Of a stretch of DNA of 33,456 bases, positions 17,722 to 26,332 are shown piece after piece. The DNA is taken from the NCBI GenBank assembly GCA_027593035.1, contig JAQCJQ010000016.1, positions 1 through 33,456 of the forward strand. Reading direction: 5' to 3'. The stretch comes from Bacteroidota bacterium (GTDB lineage Bacteria; Bacteroidota; Bacteroidia; Flavobacteriales_D; Sanyastnellaceae). Position 1 is the stretch's first letter; each line of letters begins with the position of its first letter. Both the position numbers and the translations under genes were made by a program. The notes beneath the pieces are model-generated. The model was given only the letters and a program-made list of their open reading frames with translations, made no database searches and was not told where the DNA came from.

Positions 17722-19638
17722 TTACCTTGTTTGCAATTGTTTAGCCCCTCGAACAAGCAAATCTACGCATCCGGGGTCCAAAAGGGTTGAGATGTCACCA
17801 AATGATTCATGTTCGCCTTCAGCCACTTTGCGTAAGATGCGTCGCATGATTTTTCCAGAACGTGTTTTGGGCAAGGCGGTCACAAATTGAATGCGATCGG
17901 GACAAGCGATTTTCCCAATGCCTCGAATGACGGCGTTGCGCACCGCCTCTTGCAATTGGATTGCAGGCATATCGGTTGCCGTGGCGTCCAAAATGACAAA
18001 GGCATGGATGCCCTGCCCCTTGATGTCGTGCGGATAGCTGACCACGGCCGATTCAATCGCTCCCGATGTTTCGTTGATCGCTGACTCGATTTCGGCGGTG
18101 CCGAATCGATGGCCCGAAACGTTGATCACGTCATCGACTCTGCCAATGATGCGATACAGGCCTTGCTCATCCCGCTTTGCACCGTCTCCTGTAAAATAAT
18201 GCCCCGGAAAGGGTCTGAAATAGGTGTTCCGACAGCGCTCGTGGTCGCCATAGGTCGTGCGAATCATGCTCGGCCAGGGTTGCGCAATGCACAAGAGACC
18301 TTCCGCATTGTTTTCTGTGATTTCCTGGCCACTTGGGTCGAGCAATACCGGATGGATTCCAGGGAGTGGATACCCCGCATGGGCTGGCTTCATCGGGCTC
18401 AAGCTGCCCAAACCACTGATCATGATGCCGCCCGTCTCTGTTTGCCACCACGTGTCCACAATCGGACATCGCTTCTTTCCTACGGTGTCATGATACCATT
18501 GCCAGGCCTCCTCATTGATGGGCTCGCCCACCGTTCCTAAAACCTTCAAGGAAGACAAATCATGGCGTAAAACGGGTTCCGTTCCACTGGCCATCAAGGA
18601 TCGGATCGCGGTCGGAGCTGTATAGAACTGGTTCACTTGGTGTTTAGCGCAGATTTCCCAAAACCTACCCGCATCAGGATAAGTGGGGATGCCCTCAAAC
18701 ATCAAGGATGTCGCTCCATTCAAGAGCGGGCCGTAGATGATGTAGCTATGCCCCGTGATCCAGCCCACATCGGCCGTGCACCAATACACATCGCCAGGCT
18801 GGTATTGAAATACGTTGGAAAAGGAATAGCCTGCATACACCATGTACCCTCCATGCACGTGCACAACTCCCTTGGGTTTTCCTGTTGATCCTGAAGTGTA
18901 AAGGATGAAAAGCAGGTCTTCTGAATCCATGGGTTCCGGGGGGCAGACGGTGGAATGGCCTGCAACGAGATCATGCCAATAGACGGATTTTTCGGACTCC
19001 ATGTGACAGGCCGCACCGGTGATTTTTTGAACGACCACGGATTTCACGCAATTCGAATGAGCCGTGGCTGCATCCACGGTGGCTTTGAGGGGGATGGTTT
19101 TGGCGCCACGCCGTCCTTCGTCCGCCGTGATGACCACTTTGGCTTGTGCGTCTTCAATCCGATCAGACAAGGCCTGTGCACTGAAACCAGCAAAAACAAC
19201 GGAATGCACCGCGCCGATTCGAGCGCATGCCAGCACGGCAATGGTGAGTTCTGGGGTCATCGGCATGTAGAGTACGACGCGGTCTCCCTTCTTAATTCCC
19301 AACGATTTCAGCGCATTTCCAAATTGACAGGTTTGAGCGTGAAGCTCTCCGTAAGTCAATGTTCGTGTCGATTCTTGGGGGTCATTGGGCTCCCAAATGA
19401 TGGCGGTCTCTTGTGCTCGATTCGGCAGATGTCGGTCCAACGCATTGGCCGTAATGTTGACCTTCCCGCCTTCAAACCATCGGACATGATCCGCATTGAA
19501 GTCACCTGTTTTTACGGATGAGAACGGTTCCATCCAATCGAATGAATCGGCGATGTCACGCCAGAAGGCATCAGGGGAGTCTTGGCTTTTTTTCCAAGCT
19601 GCTTGATACGCTTCGAATGATCGAATGTGAAAAGACAT
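17722..19638 (-). CDS. acs: Acetyl-CoA synthetase (AMP-forming)
   Basis: Activates acetate to acetyl-CoA through acetyl-AMP in the cytoplasm. The 638 residues are close to the usual 650. The AMP-binding motif YTSGSTGKPKG is at 247-257. DTWWQTETGG and PGIHPVLLDP are typical of acetate-specific enzymes. FTGDGAKRDEQG and RVDDVINVSGHRFGTAEIE form the hinge and C-terminal domain, and the lysine that is regulated by acetylation in this family is Lys596 in TRSGKIMRR. The ATG at 19636-19638 (MSFHIRSFEAYQ) fits the family start better than an upstream in-frame TTG. The gene is divergent from the small protein at 19762, with two dyad elements in between. Downstream the IgGFc/CHU_C surface gene begins 8 bp after its stop. 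Confidence 0.97.
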   Translation of the reverse strand: MSFHIRSFEAYQAAWKKSQDSPDAFWRDIADSFDWMEPFSSVKTGDFNADHVRWFEGGKVNITANALDRHLPNRAQETAIIWEPNDPQESTRTLTYGELHAQTCQFGNALKSLGIKKGDRVVLYMPMTPELTIAVLACARIGAVHSVVFAGFSAQALSDRIEDAQAKVVITADEGRRGAKTIPLKATVDAATAHSNCVKSVVVQKITGAACHMESEKSVYWHDLVAGHSTVCPPEPMDSEDLLFILYTSGSTGKPKGVVHVHGGYMVYAGYSFSNVFQYQPGDVYWCTADVGWITGHSYIIYGPLLNGATSLMFEGIPTYPDAGRFWEICAKHQVNQFYTAPTAIRSLMASGTEPVLRHDLSSLKVLGTVGEPINEEAWQWYHDTVGKKRCPIVDTWWQTETGGIMISGLGSLSPMKPAHAGYPLPGIHPVLLDPSGQEITENNAEGLLCIAQPWPSMIRTTYGDHERCRNTYFRPFPGHYFTGDGAKRDEQGLYRIIGRVDDVINVSGHRFGTAEIESAINETSGAIESAVVSYPHDIKGQGIHAFVILDATATDMPAIQLQEAVRNAVIRGIGKIACPDRIQFVTALPKTRSGKIMRRILRKVAEGEHESFGDISTLLDPGCVDLLVRGAKQLQTR

Positions 19639-19679
19639 CGGCAACGGATTGAATGCGTCAAGATACAACGACGAAAGAG

Positions 19680-19720
19680 CTTGCGAGGTCGCAAGGGAAA
19701 TTTCATGCCGACTGATGAAA
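19680..19720. promoter_or_regulatory. Two dyad-symmetric elements in the divergent acs / 19762 intergenic region
   Basis: CTTGCGA-GG-TCGCAAG (19680-19695) is a perfect 7-bp inverted repeat with a 2-bp centre, the geometry of a homodimeric repressor site. TTTCAT (19701-19706) and ATGAAA (19715-19720) form a second inverted repeat with an 8-bp centre. Both lie in the 123-bp gap between divergent genes. Operator function is inference; no matching regulator gene is in the window. Confidence 0.35.
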
Positions 19721-19761
19721 CCTGGAATGGCCGATGAGCGTATGCTTAAAAAAAAGCATCC

Positions 19762-20190
19762 ATGGCATATTCTTGGAATCCTTTCTCTCAGTTTGATTTC
19801 GATGGAGACAACGTCGTGATTCGACTCCCCAACTCAGGGTATTTCGCTCGCATCACCGGACCCATTGTGGAGTTGCTCAGTCAACTACCCTTCACCGATG
19901 TTGAGGATGCGGTTCGTGTTTGGCAAGATCGAACGGGGGTGCGGGAGGAGACCTTGCGAAAAGCCAGCGCTGTATGGCAACAACTCTGCGATGGTGAGAT
20001 TATTTTGAACGTACCAACAGCAGAGGGCCAGGAGAGCCATCCTTCACAATGGATTACACTTGTTCGAAGGGATTCGCCTTCTCACTTTATGCGCTTCATG
20101 GACTTTCAGGATTTCCCTGTAGAGGAGGATGATCGCCACGACGGCGCACAAGAAGCGCAGGACGACGAATTTTGGTCGCTTGGCGCCTGA
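19762..20190 (+). CDS. Small hypothetical protein, possible PqqD/RRE-like fold with acidic C-terminal tail
   Basis: The 142-residue protein has no signal peptide or membrane segment. Residues about 10-78 run: short strands (DNVVIRLPNSGYFARITG), then ITGPIVELLSQLPF, then a helix-rich segment (VEDAVRVWQDRTGVREETLR) ending WQQLCDGEIIL. This order (beta strands with a hydrophobic/aromatic patch, 'leng. D.. G' helix, VDAVRVW-like helix, final helix and strand) resembles PqqD-type peptide-binding domains by eye only. Residues 95-142 are a separate tail rich in Asp, Glu and Phe, ending EFWSLGA. It stands alone between divergent acs and convergent AMP nucleosidase. No radical-SAM, cyclodehydratase or peptidase partner is in view. 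ATG at 19762 is the only reasonable start. It is probably real, from its length and position; its function is unknown. Confidence 0.6.
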   Translation: MAYSWNPFSQFDFDGDNVVIRLPNSGYFARITGPIVELLSQLPFTDVEDAVRVWQDRTGVREETLRKASAVWQQLCDGEIILNVPTAEGQESHPSQWITLVRRDSPSHFMRFMDFQDFPVEEDDRHDGAQEAQDDEFWSLGA

Positions 20191-20226
20191 ATCGCCGCTC
20201 CAACCAAAGGTGTGCGATTAGCGCCA
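20181..20226. terminator. Weak bidirectional terminator-like inverted repeat across two convergent stops
   Basis: TGGCGC (20181-20186) plus AATCG (20190-20194) can pair with CGATT (20215-20219) plus GCGCCA (20221-20226), with a small internal loop and a 20-nt apical loop. It spans the stop codons of the convergent genes at 19762 and 20218. There is no T tract, so termination is uncertain. Confidence 0.3.
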
Positions 20227-20991
20227 GCGCAAGTGCTTGATTGATCGTCCTTCCGACTGGATTTCCTTAAGAGAAGCCACACCAATTTGGATGTGCTCTT
20301 CTGCAAAGTTTTTCGTTACAACGCGATCACTATCTTCCGTTTTGACGCCCGAAGGGGTCATGGGTTCATCACTCACAAGAAGCAGCGCTCCCACGGACAA
20401 TCGGTTGGCAAATCCTACAGAAAATAACGTAGCGGTTTCCATGTCAATGGCTTGAGCACGTGTGCCTTTTAAGTATTCCTTGAATTCTTCGTCGTGTTCC
20501 CAAACCCTCCGGTTGGTCGTATAAACCGATCCGGTGTCATAGTCGCGGTTGAAGTCTCGAATCGTTGATGAGATGGCCCGCTGCAATGCGAAGCTGGGAA
20601 GGGCGGGGACTTCTGGTGGAAAATAATCATCCGATGTTCCTTCACCGCGGATTCCAGCGAGCGGTAGAATCAAGTCGCCGATCTTGTTGCGTTCTTTCAA
20701 TGAGCCGCATTTACCGAGGAAAAGGACCGCTTTGGGCTTGATGGCCGACAGCAAATCCATGATGGTGGCAGCATTGGCACTGCCCATGCCAAAGTTGATC
20801 ATGGTGATGTCATGCGATGTCGCATTGGGCATCGCCTTGTCCCGTCCAATGATCTCAACCCCTTGGGATTCCGCGAATGATTCGAGATAATGATTGAAGT
20901 TGGTCAACAAGATGTAGTGTCCGAATTCAGTCAGTTCTAGGCCTGTATACCGCGGAAGCCAATTGGTGACGATGGAGTGTTTGTCATGCAT
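20218..20991 (-). CDS. amn: AMP nucleosidase (short Bacteroidota-type)
   Basis: Hydrolyses AMP to adenine and ribose 5-phosphate in the cytoplasm. The 257-residue protein belongs to the purine-nucleoside phosphorylase/uridine phosphorylase superfamily: GMGSANA (68-74), FLGKCGSL (91-98), the nucleobase/ribose-binding DMETATLF (183-190) and SDEP (207-210). The length matches the short AMP nucleosidase form, not the roughly 480-residue E. coli type with an extra N-terminal domain. It is divergent from cytidine deaminase, with 52 bp between starts, placing it at the head of a nucleotide-salvage block. Another nucleosidase or phosphorylase of the same fold is the main alternative. Confidence 0.88.
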   Translation of the reverse strand: MHDKHSIVTNWLPRYTGLELTEFGHYILLTNFNHYLESFAESQGVEIIGRDKAMPNATSHDITMINFGMGSANAATIMDLLSAIKPKAVLFLGKCGSLKERNKIGDLILPLAGIRGEGTSDDYFPPEVPALPSFALQRAISSTIRDFNRDYDTGSVYTTNRRVWEHDEEFKEYLKGTRAQAIDMETATLFSVGFANRLSVGALLLVSDEPMTPSGVKTEDSDRVVTKNFAEEHIQIGVASLKEIQSEGRSIKHLRWR

Positions 20992-21043
20992 ATCTGCAAG
21001 ATAGAGGCTCAGACTTTAGGAATTTGATGCGACATTGCGACTG

Positions 21044-21526
21044 ATGAAAAAAGAAGTGCATTGGAAGTCTTCCTTTGAGGAATGGAACGTGGTAGACCTT
21101 GATCTCGTGGAGCAGGATTTACTCAAGGCCGCGCATGCCGCATGTCAACATGCCTATGCCCCCTATTCGGATTTCAGGGTGGGTTCTGCTGTGCTCTTAG
21201 CCTCAGGCCGAACGGTCGTCGGCAGCAACCAAGAAAACATGGCGTATCCAAGTGGGTTGTGTGCAGAGCGTGTGGCTTTTTTCAGTGCAGGCGCTCAGTT
21301 TCCGGATGAAGCCATCGTTGCCGCTGCTGTCGTTACGGACACTTCCATGGCCATGGAGCATTTTTCACCCTGCGGAGGGTGCCGGCAAGTCATGGTAGAA
21401 TCCGAATTCCGTCAAAATCAACCCATTCGGTTCTTGATGCAGGCGGGTGATGGCAGCGTTCTGGTATCTCCGGACGTGGTACGTTTTCTTCCTTTGGCCT
21501 TCCAATTGCCATTGAAAAAAAGCTGA
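21044..21526 (+). CDS. cdd: Cytidine deaminase
   Basis: Deaminates cytidine and deoxycytidine to uridine and deoxyuridine. The 160-residue zinc enzyme has the first active-site motif GLCAER (Cys73 ligand, Glu75 proton shuttle) and the second PCGGC (Cys110 and Cys113 ligands). YAPYSDFRVGSAV (38-50) is the substrate-binding start of the fold. The ATG at 21044 is used; an in-frame TTG three codons upstream is less likely. It is the first gene of a six-gene plus-strand run (gaps of 54, 66, 22, 9 and 5 bp) that includes a nucleoside transporter and thymidine phosphorylase, so it fits pyrimidine nucleoside catabolism. Confidence 0.95.
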   Translation: MKKEVHWKSSFEEWNVVDLDLVEQDLLKAAHAACQHAYAPYSDFRVGSAVLLASGRTVVGSNQENMAYPSGLCAERVAFFSAGAQFPDEAIVAAAVVTDTSMAMEHFSPCGGCRQVMVESEFRQNQPIRFLMQAGDGSVLVSPDVVRFLPLAFQLPLKKS

Positions 21527-21580
21527 AACCTTCAAGATTCATTTGCGTAACGGGAGGAAGGTGGATTTCCCTACTCCAAA

Positions 21581-22852
21581 ATGATGCGCAATTCTTTTTT
21601 CAATCTGGACAATGATCGCTTGAGGTCTGGGCTATGCGCCCTGGTCTTGGGGCTTTGCGCCAACGTGACTTTGGGTCAATCCGGTTTTTTTACTGGTTCT
21701 GGATCGGTGGAAGCGGTGAGTGGTGTGGATGCCAATGTATGGAGAGTGCCCTATGTGGGCTATGGACAGTTTGCGGCTCCGCAGGAAGATGTCTTTGCGC
21801 AAATGAGAGGCCAGTGGAACAAAGAAATTGTTCAAGGGTCCAACCAGTGGTTCATTCGGGCCTCAGGTGATGCGAAGCAACAGGTGATGCATCGCGCCGC
21901 CAATGCACACCGCGTTGCAACAGAAGTCAGATTGCTGCGTCATTTGAGTGGAAATGTCCGAGGCGAATTGGGGTTGGCAATCTCGCAACAGAAACAATTG
22001 GAAGTGCATTGGGCTGACCAAGAACAGTGGGAAAGCATGGGAAGCATGGACATTCAGTCCTTTGCTCGCATGCATTTCGATGTAAGCTCTCGCATGCAGT
22101 CAACGCTCGGAGTCGATTGGAATCGCGCCGTGTACCAACGGAGTTCACCGGATTATGGCCATCAATTGTTTCAGTTGCAAGGCCATTGGAGTTGGAGCAT
22201 GCTGCGTCGGGCCCGAGGAGTGCGCAGGTTTGATTTGGTGAACCCGAAGCGTACTAAGAATGCGGGGACCTTGGAATGCGGAGTGCAATTCAGTCAAAGA
22301 AATTTCAATGATTGGCGAGTGGGCGAGTGGATTGGAATGGGGTTTGCGAGCCCATTGGCCTCCAAGGGGCAATTGGAGCAAAGCGGTTCCATGCCGCATC
22401 GTGTCTGGGTCGATTGGGAAGTCACCAGTCGCTATGCGTCTCCCTCAAACCAAGGTTGGAGTGTTTTTGTCGATGCCATTTGGAATCGTCGTTTTGATGA
22501 AAGTTTGGGTGATTTTGGGAGGAGTTCGTGGTCAGCGGGTGCAGGGCTGTCTTGTCATTCCCCTTTTTTGAAAATGGAAATGGGTCTGTATAGCGCAATC
22601 CAACAGTATGACCGTCGATTGGCCTGGACCGAACGAGGGTTGGAGTCCTTGGAATACCGGATCAAGTCGTGGAGCTTGGAGGCGGAAATTCCAACCGTTC
22701 GTGGCTGGTCGTATGTCATTCGAGGCGCCGGTAGTGTGCGACAATCCAACCGCGAAGGCGCTTCCCTGTTCCATCGCAATACCATGGGCTTTCAGCAAGT
22801 GAGTTTCGGTATTCGATGGCATCTGGGTTACCGCAGGTTTTTGGCGAGTTGA
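21581..22852 (+). CDS. Predicted outer-membrane beta-barrel protein in the nucleoside operon
   Basis: The 423-residue protein has a signal peptide (hydrophobic LCALVLGLCANVTLG, likely cleavage near LGQ at about residue 33). The mature part alternates polar and hydrophobic/aromatic residues in many 9-12-residue strands, with Trp-rich segments (QGHWSWSMLRRA, GWSVFVDAIWNRRF, GWSYVIRGAGSV) and Gly/Asn turns, and no transmembrane helix. The end VSFGIRWHLGYRRF is strand-like. This is the texture of an outer-membrane barrel, but no named family is recognised. It lies between cytidine deaminase (54 bp) and the CNT nucleoside transporter, on the same strand, so a role as a nucleoside-permeable pore (analogous to Tsx but not obviously homologous) is inferred. 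A GGGAGGAAGG stretch lies about 20 bp upstream of the ATG. Confidence 0.75.
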   Translation: MMRNSFFNLDNDRLRSGLCALVLGLCANVTLGQSGFFTGSGSVEAVSGVDANVWRVPYVGYGQFAAPQEDVFAQMRGQWNKEIVQGSNQWFIRASGDAKQQVMHRAANAHRVATEVRLLRHLSGNVRGELGLAISQQKQLEVHWADQEQWESMGSMDIQSFARMHFDVSSRMQSTLGVDWNRAVYQRSSPDYGHQLFQLQGHWSWSMLRRARGVRRFDLVNPKRTKNAGTLECGVQFSQRNFNDWRVGEWIGMGFASPLASKGQLEQSGSMPHRVWVDWEVTSRYASPSNQGWSVFVDAIWNRRFDESLGDFGRSSWSAGAGLSCHSPFLKMEMGLYSAIQQYDRRLAWTERGLESLEYRIKSWSLEAEIPTVRGWSYVIRGAGSVRQSNREGASLFHRNTMGFQQVSFGIRWHLGYRRFLAS

Positions 22853-22918
22853 CATTTTTAGCTGCTGCTTGGAGCGGAGATTGCAGAGGTTTGTTTGCTT
22901 CAACGTAGATTCGCTTCT

Positions 22919-24181
22919 ATGAGTATCATGATGAGTTTATTGGGAATGCCGGTCCTGATTGGATTGGCGCTTTTGCTTTCGAGCAATCGGAAAGCCATCC
23001 GCATTCGAACGGTATTGGGGGCCTTCTTAATTCAACTTTTTTTCGGAGCCTTGGTGCTCTACGTTCCGTTTGGAAAGACGGCGTTGCTCAAAGTTTCGGC
23101 CGGCGTTCAGCGGGTCATTGATTACGGCAACGATGGCATTTCATTCATCTTTGGTGGGCTGAATTCGGACGCCATGTTCGATCTGTTTCCTTCAGGAGGA
23201 TTTGTCTTTGCCGTGCGGGTGCTGCCAGTCATCGTATTTTTCTCTTCGCTTATAGCAGTGCTTTATTACTTGGGCATTATGCAGCTTGTAATCAATACTT
23301 TGGGAGGAGGACTTCGTCGCCTTTTAGGCACATCAAAAGCCGAGTCACTTTCGGCCACAGCCAACATTTTTGTCGGGCAAACGGAAGCGCCTTTGGTGGT
23401 CAAGCCGTACATCAAAACCATGACCCAATCGGAATTGTTTGCGGTGATGGTCGGTGGGTTGGCTTCCGTAGCGGGCTCTGTTTTGGCGGGTTATGCTTCG
23501 TTGGGCGTTCCGGTAGAATACCTCATTGCGGCGTCCTTTATGGCGGCCCCTGGCGGACTGCTTTTCGCCAAATTGATTCGACCAGAAACGGACGAACCGT
23601 TGGAATTTTTGAGTGAAGAGGATCTCAAAGGAGCGGAAGAAGATCGACCGGTCAACGTCATTGATGCCGCCGCAACCGGGGCCTCTTCAGGACTGAAGTT
23701 GGCCATGAATGTCGGAGCGATGCTCTTGGCATTCGTAGGATTGATCGCCCTTCTCAATGGAATTTTCGGAGGAATAGGGGGCTGGTTTGGTATGCCGGAA
23801 TTGACCCTTGAATTGATTCTAGGCTATCTGTTTGCACCCTTGGCTTTTTTGATAGGTGTTCCTTGGTCCGAAGCAGTGGTTGCAGGATCATTCATTGGAC
23901 AGAAATTGGTGGTGAATGAATTTGTGGCCTACTTGGATTTTGCTCCTTATTTGACAGAAGGGGCGGTGATGGTGCTGTCCGAAAAGACCAAAGCCATCGT
24001 TTCATTCGCTCTTTGTGGATTTGCCAATCTGTCTTCCATTGCCATTTTACTGGGAGGGTTGGGATCGTTGGCTCCATCCCGCCGTGCTGACATTGCACGA
24101 TTTGGATTGCAGGCTGTCTTGGCAGCCACCCTGTCCAATTTGATGTCGGCTACCATAGCAGGGCTGTTCTTGTCCTTGTGA
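22919..24181 (+). CDS. nupC: Concentrative nucleoside transporter (CNT/NupC family)
   Basis: The 420-residue inner-membrane protein imports nucleosides with Na+ or H+. It has about ten hydrophobic segments. Diagnostic motifs: [18 protein letters not shown] (141-158), continuing LVVKPYI (159-165), and later [52 protein letters not shown] and [19 protein letters not shown]. These are the conserved nucleoside- and cation-binding segments of the C-terminal half. The ATG at 22919 ([10 protein letters not shown]) is chosen over an upstream in-frame TTG. Thymidine phosphorylase starts 22 bp after the stop, so uptake and phosphorolysis are likely co-expressed. The gene symbol is by family; substrate range (pyrimidine or purine) is not determined. 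Confidence 0.94.
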   Translation: MSIMMSLLGMPVLIGLALLLSSNRKAIRIRTVLGAFLIQLFFGALVLYVPFGKTALLKVSAGVQRVIDYGNDGISFIFGGLNSDAMFDLFPSGGFVFAVRVLPVIVFFSSLIAVLYYLGIMQLVINTLGGGLRRLLGTSKAESLSATANIFVGQTEAPLVVKPYIKTMTQSELFAVMVGGLASVAGSVLAGYASLGVPVEYLIAASFMAAPGGLLFAKLIRPETDEPLEFLSEEDLKGAEEDRPVNVIDAAATGASSGLKLAMNVGAMLLAFVGLIALLNGIFGGIGGWFGMPELTLELILGYLFAPLAFLIGVPWSEAVVAGSFIGQKLVVNEFVAYLDFAPYLTEGAVMVLSEKTKAIVSFALCGFANLSSIAILLGGLGSLAPSRRADIARFGLQAVLAATLSNLMSATIAGLFLSL

Positions 24182-24203
24182 GTTCAACAAAACGCCAGTT
24201 AAC

Positions 24204-25538
24204 ATGGATTTATTGATCCCTGAAATCATTCGCAGCAAGCGCGATGGAAATGCCTTGTCTCCCGCTGAAATCCGCCGTTTCATTGAAGGTGTTACAAGCG
24301 AAGAAGTGACCGATGCTCAAATAGCGGCCTTTTCGATGGCCGCTTTTTTCAAAGATCTCAATATGGAGGAGCGCACAGAACTCACAAAATCCATGCGCGA
24401 TTCGGGTGAGGTGTTGCATTGGGGAGCCTTCGGCTTGAATGGACCGGTATTGGATAAGCATTCGACTGGAGGAATAGGGGATGCCGTTTCCTTGATGCTG
24501 GCACCAATTTTGGCGGCTTGTGGTGGATTTGTTCCCATGATTGCTGGAAGAGGTTTGGCCCATACGGGTGGTACCATTGATAAGTTGGAATCCATTCCGG
24601 GGTATTCAACCCAGCCCACGGTGCGTCATTTTCAACAAGTGGTGGCCTCCACAGGGATGGCCATAGCGGGCCAAACCGCGGACCTTGCACCCGCTGATCG
24701 TCGGATGTATGCCACCCGGGATGTCACCGCCACGGTGGAACAATATGGTTTGATCACGGCGAGCATCTTGTCCAAAAAATTGGCCGCAGGCTTGGAACAT
24801 CTGGTCATGGACATCAAGGTCGGCAACGGCGCCTTCATGAAAGACTTGGACTCGGCGCGTGCTTTGGCCCATTCGCTTTGCACTGTGGGAACGGATGCCG
24901 GCATGCCAACGGAGGCCTTGCTAACCAACATGGATCAGCCCTTGGCCCATGCCGCTGGCAACGCATTGGAAGTGATGGAAGCGGTGCGGTACCTTCAAGG
25001 AGATGTCGATTCTGAGCGTTTGGATGAGGTGACAAGGACGCTAGTGAGCATGCTCCTCAGACAATCGGGGTTGGCGACAAGTGACCAGAAAGCCGCTGCC
25101 ATGATCGATGATGCGCTCACCTCTGGTCGAGCAGCCGAGCATTTTGGCCGCTCCATTGCAGCGATGGGCGGTCCGTCCGATTTCATGGAACGCCCGACGG
25201 TGCATTTGGAAATTGCGGACAAACGTCCAGTTTTCGCTGATCAGAAGTTCCACGGTTCTTTTGTGCATCAGATGGATACCCGTGAATTGGGCATGGCGGT
25301 GGTGGCGTTGGGAGGCGGAAGAACGCGGCCGAATCAGTCGCTCGATCTTGCTGTCGGCTGTTCTGGTTTTCTGATGCCCGGCGAAGCGGTGAATGCTGAG
25401 GTGCCGCTAGCATGGGTGCATGCACGAGATAATGCCGGCTATGAGCTGGCGACACGTCGAATCCAAGGGGCCTATGGCTTCAGTCAAGAGCGGGTAAATC
25501 CAATGAATTCGATGTTGCTTGAGCGTGCCAAGGTGTAG
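24204..25538 (+). CDS. deoA: Thymidine phosphorylase
   Basis: Splits thymidine or deoxyuridine with phosphate to free base and 2-deoxyribose 1-phosphate. The 444-residue length is normal. The signature AGRGLAHTGGTIDKLE is at 114-129, and the phosphate-binding KHSTGGIGDAVS begins at 85. DIKVGNGAFMKDLDSA (about 209-224) and VVALGGGRTRP in the C-terminal domain are also conserved. It follows the CNT transporter by 22 bp and precedes the nitroreductase gene by 9 bp. Cytidine deaminase upstream supplies deoxyuridine, giving a coherent salvage/catabolic route. Pyrimidine-nucleoside phosphorylase (pdp) is the close alternative, since the two share this fold. Confidence 0.93.
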   Translation: MDLLIPEIIRSKRDGNALSPAEIRRFIEGVTSEEVTDAQIAAFSMAAFFKDLNMEERTELTKSMRDSGEVLHWGAFGLNGPVLDKHSTGGIGDAVSLMLAPILAACGGFVPMIAGRGLAHTGGTIDKLESIPGYSTQPTVRHFQQVVASTGMAIAGQTADLAPADRRMYATRDVTATVEQYGLITASILSKKLAAGLEHLVMDIKVGNGAFMKDLDSARALAHSLCTVGTDAGMPTEALLTNMDQPLAHAAGNALEVMEAVRYLQGDVDSERLDEVTRTLVSMLLRQSGLATSDQKAAAMIDDALTSGRAAEHFGRSIAAMGGPSDFMERPTVHLEIADKRPVFADQKFHGSFVHQMDTRELGMAVVALGGGRTRPNQSLDLAVGCSGFLMPGEAVNAEVPLAWVHARDNAGYELATRRIQGAYGFSQERVNPMNSMLLERAKV

Positions 25539-25547
25539 ATTTGTGGC

Positions 25548-26327
25548 ATGGTGAAAGTCAAGATGTTTGATGCCAAGGAGGCCAAAGGGTCTGCTCGAAA
25601 TGCAGAAGAAGCCCCGACTGTGGATGCCCAAGCGTTTTATGATGTACTGGAATCCCGACGCAGTGTGCGCATCTTCTCTAAAGACCCCGTTCCTGAGGAG
25701 ACCATGCGTCGTTGCATGGAGGCCGCTTTGAAAGCTCCGACCTCGTCGAATTTGCAGACCTGGGAACTCCATTGGGTTCGTAGCTCCGAGAAAAAGCAAT
25801 TGCTGGTCGACGCTTGTTTGGGTCAGCCTGCAGCGGCAACGGCTCAGGAATTGGTCGTGTTTGTTGCACGGCCTGATTTGTGGAAACGCAACAATGGCTG
25901 GATGTTGGATCATTTGAATGCGATGCCAGGCACCCCGGGAAAAGCCCTGCAATATTTTCAGAAAATCACCCGAATCGTATACAATCAAGGGCCTTGGAGC
26001 GTGTTTCGTCCATTCAAATGGATCTGGTTTTCCTTGCGCGGAATCAAAAAGCCCACGCCACGAGAGCCGATTCATGCCGGACAAATGCAAATATGGGCGC
26101 ACAAGACGACGGCCTTGGCCGCTCAGAACTTCATGCTCGCTGTGCGTGCTGAAGGATTCGACTCTTGTCCCATGGAAGGGCTTGATTCACATCGGGTAAA
26201 ACGGCTTTTGGGCTTGCCTCGAGCTGCTGGAATCACCATGGCTGTTTCGGTCGGTCAGCGCGCTGAAGGAGGGATCTATGGTCCGCGTTTTCGATTTGAC
26301 TCCGCACATTTCATTCACGAACATTAG
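25548..26327 (+). CDS. Nitroreductase family oxidoreductase
   Basis: The 259-residue flavoprotein-type enzyme has the FMN-binding start ESRRSVRIFSKDPVPEE (from residue 35), APTSSNLQTWELHWV (68-82) and a C-terminal segment GFDSCPMEGLDSHRVKRLLGLP (the last conserved block of the family; I show it as two parts, GFDSCPMEGLD and SHRVKRLLGLP). It uses NAD(P)H to reduce nitro, quinone or related compounds; the real substrate is unknown. An internal region of about 40 residues (FQKITRIVYNQGPWSVFRPF) is longer than in minimal members. It sits 9 bp after deoA and 5 bp before terC, so is probably co-transcribed, though no biochemical link to nucleosides is obvious. Confidence 0.88.
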   Translation: MVKVKMFDAKEAKGSARNAEEAPTVDAQAFYDVLESRRSVRIFSKDPVPEETMRRCMEAALKAPTSSNLQTWELHWVRSSEKKQLLVDACLGQPAAATAQELVVFVARPDLWKRNNGWMLDHLNAMPGTPGKALQYFQKITRIVYNQGPWSVFRPFKWIWFSLRGIKKPTPREPIHAGQMQIWAHKTTALAAQNFMLAVRAEGFDSCPMEGLDSHRVKRLLGLPRAAGITMAVSVGQRAEGGIYGPRFRFDSAHFIHEH

Positions 26328-26332
26328 AGCAC

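Noticed and set aside
19742-19759. ATGCTT-A6-AAGCAT hairpin just before the ATG at 19762
   Set aside because: A 6-bp A/T-rich stem around an A run is likely by chance; no antiterminator or binding logic can be shown.
20997-21003. TATCTTG (minus strand) upstream of amn, also upstream of acs at 19659-19665, as a shared promoter element
   Set aside because: It lacks one T of the TAnnTTTG element and has no TTG at a suitable distance; two occurrences of a 7-mer are not enough.
25407-26102. 231-codon minus-strand open frame opposite the nitroreductase gene
   Set aside because: Antisense shadow of a well-recognised coding gene; no recognisable domain.
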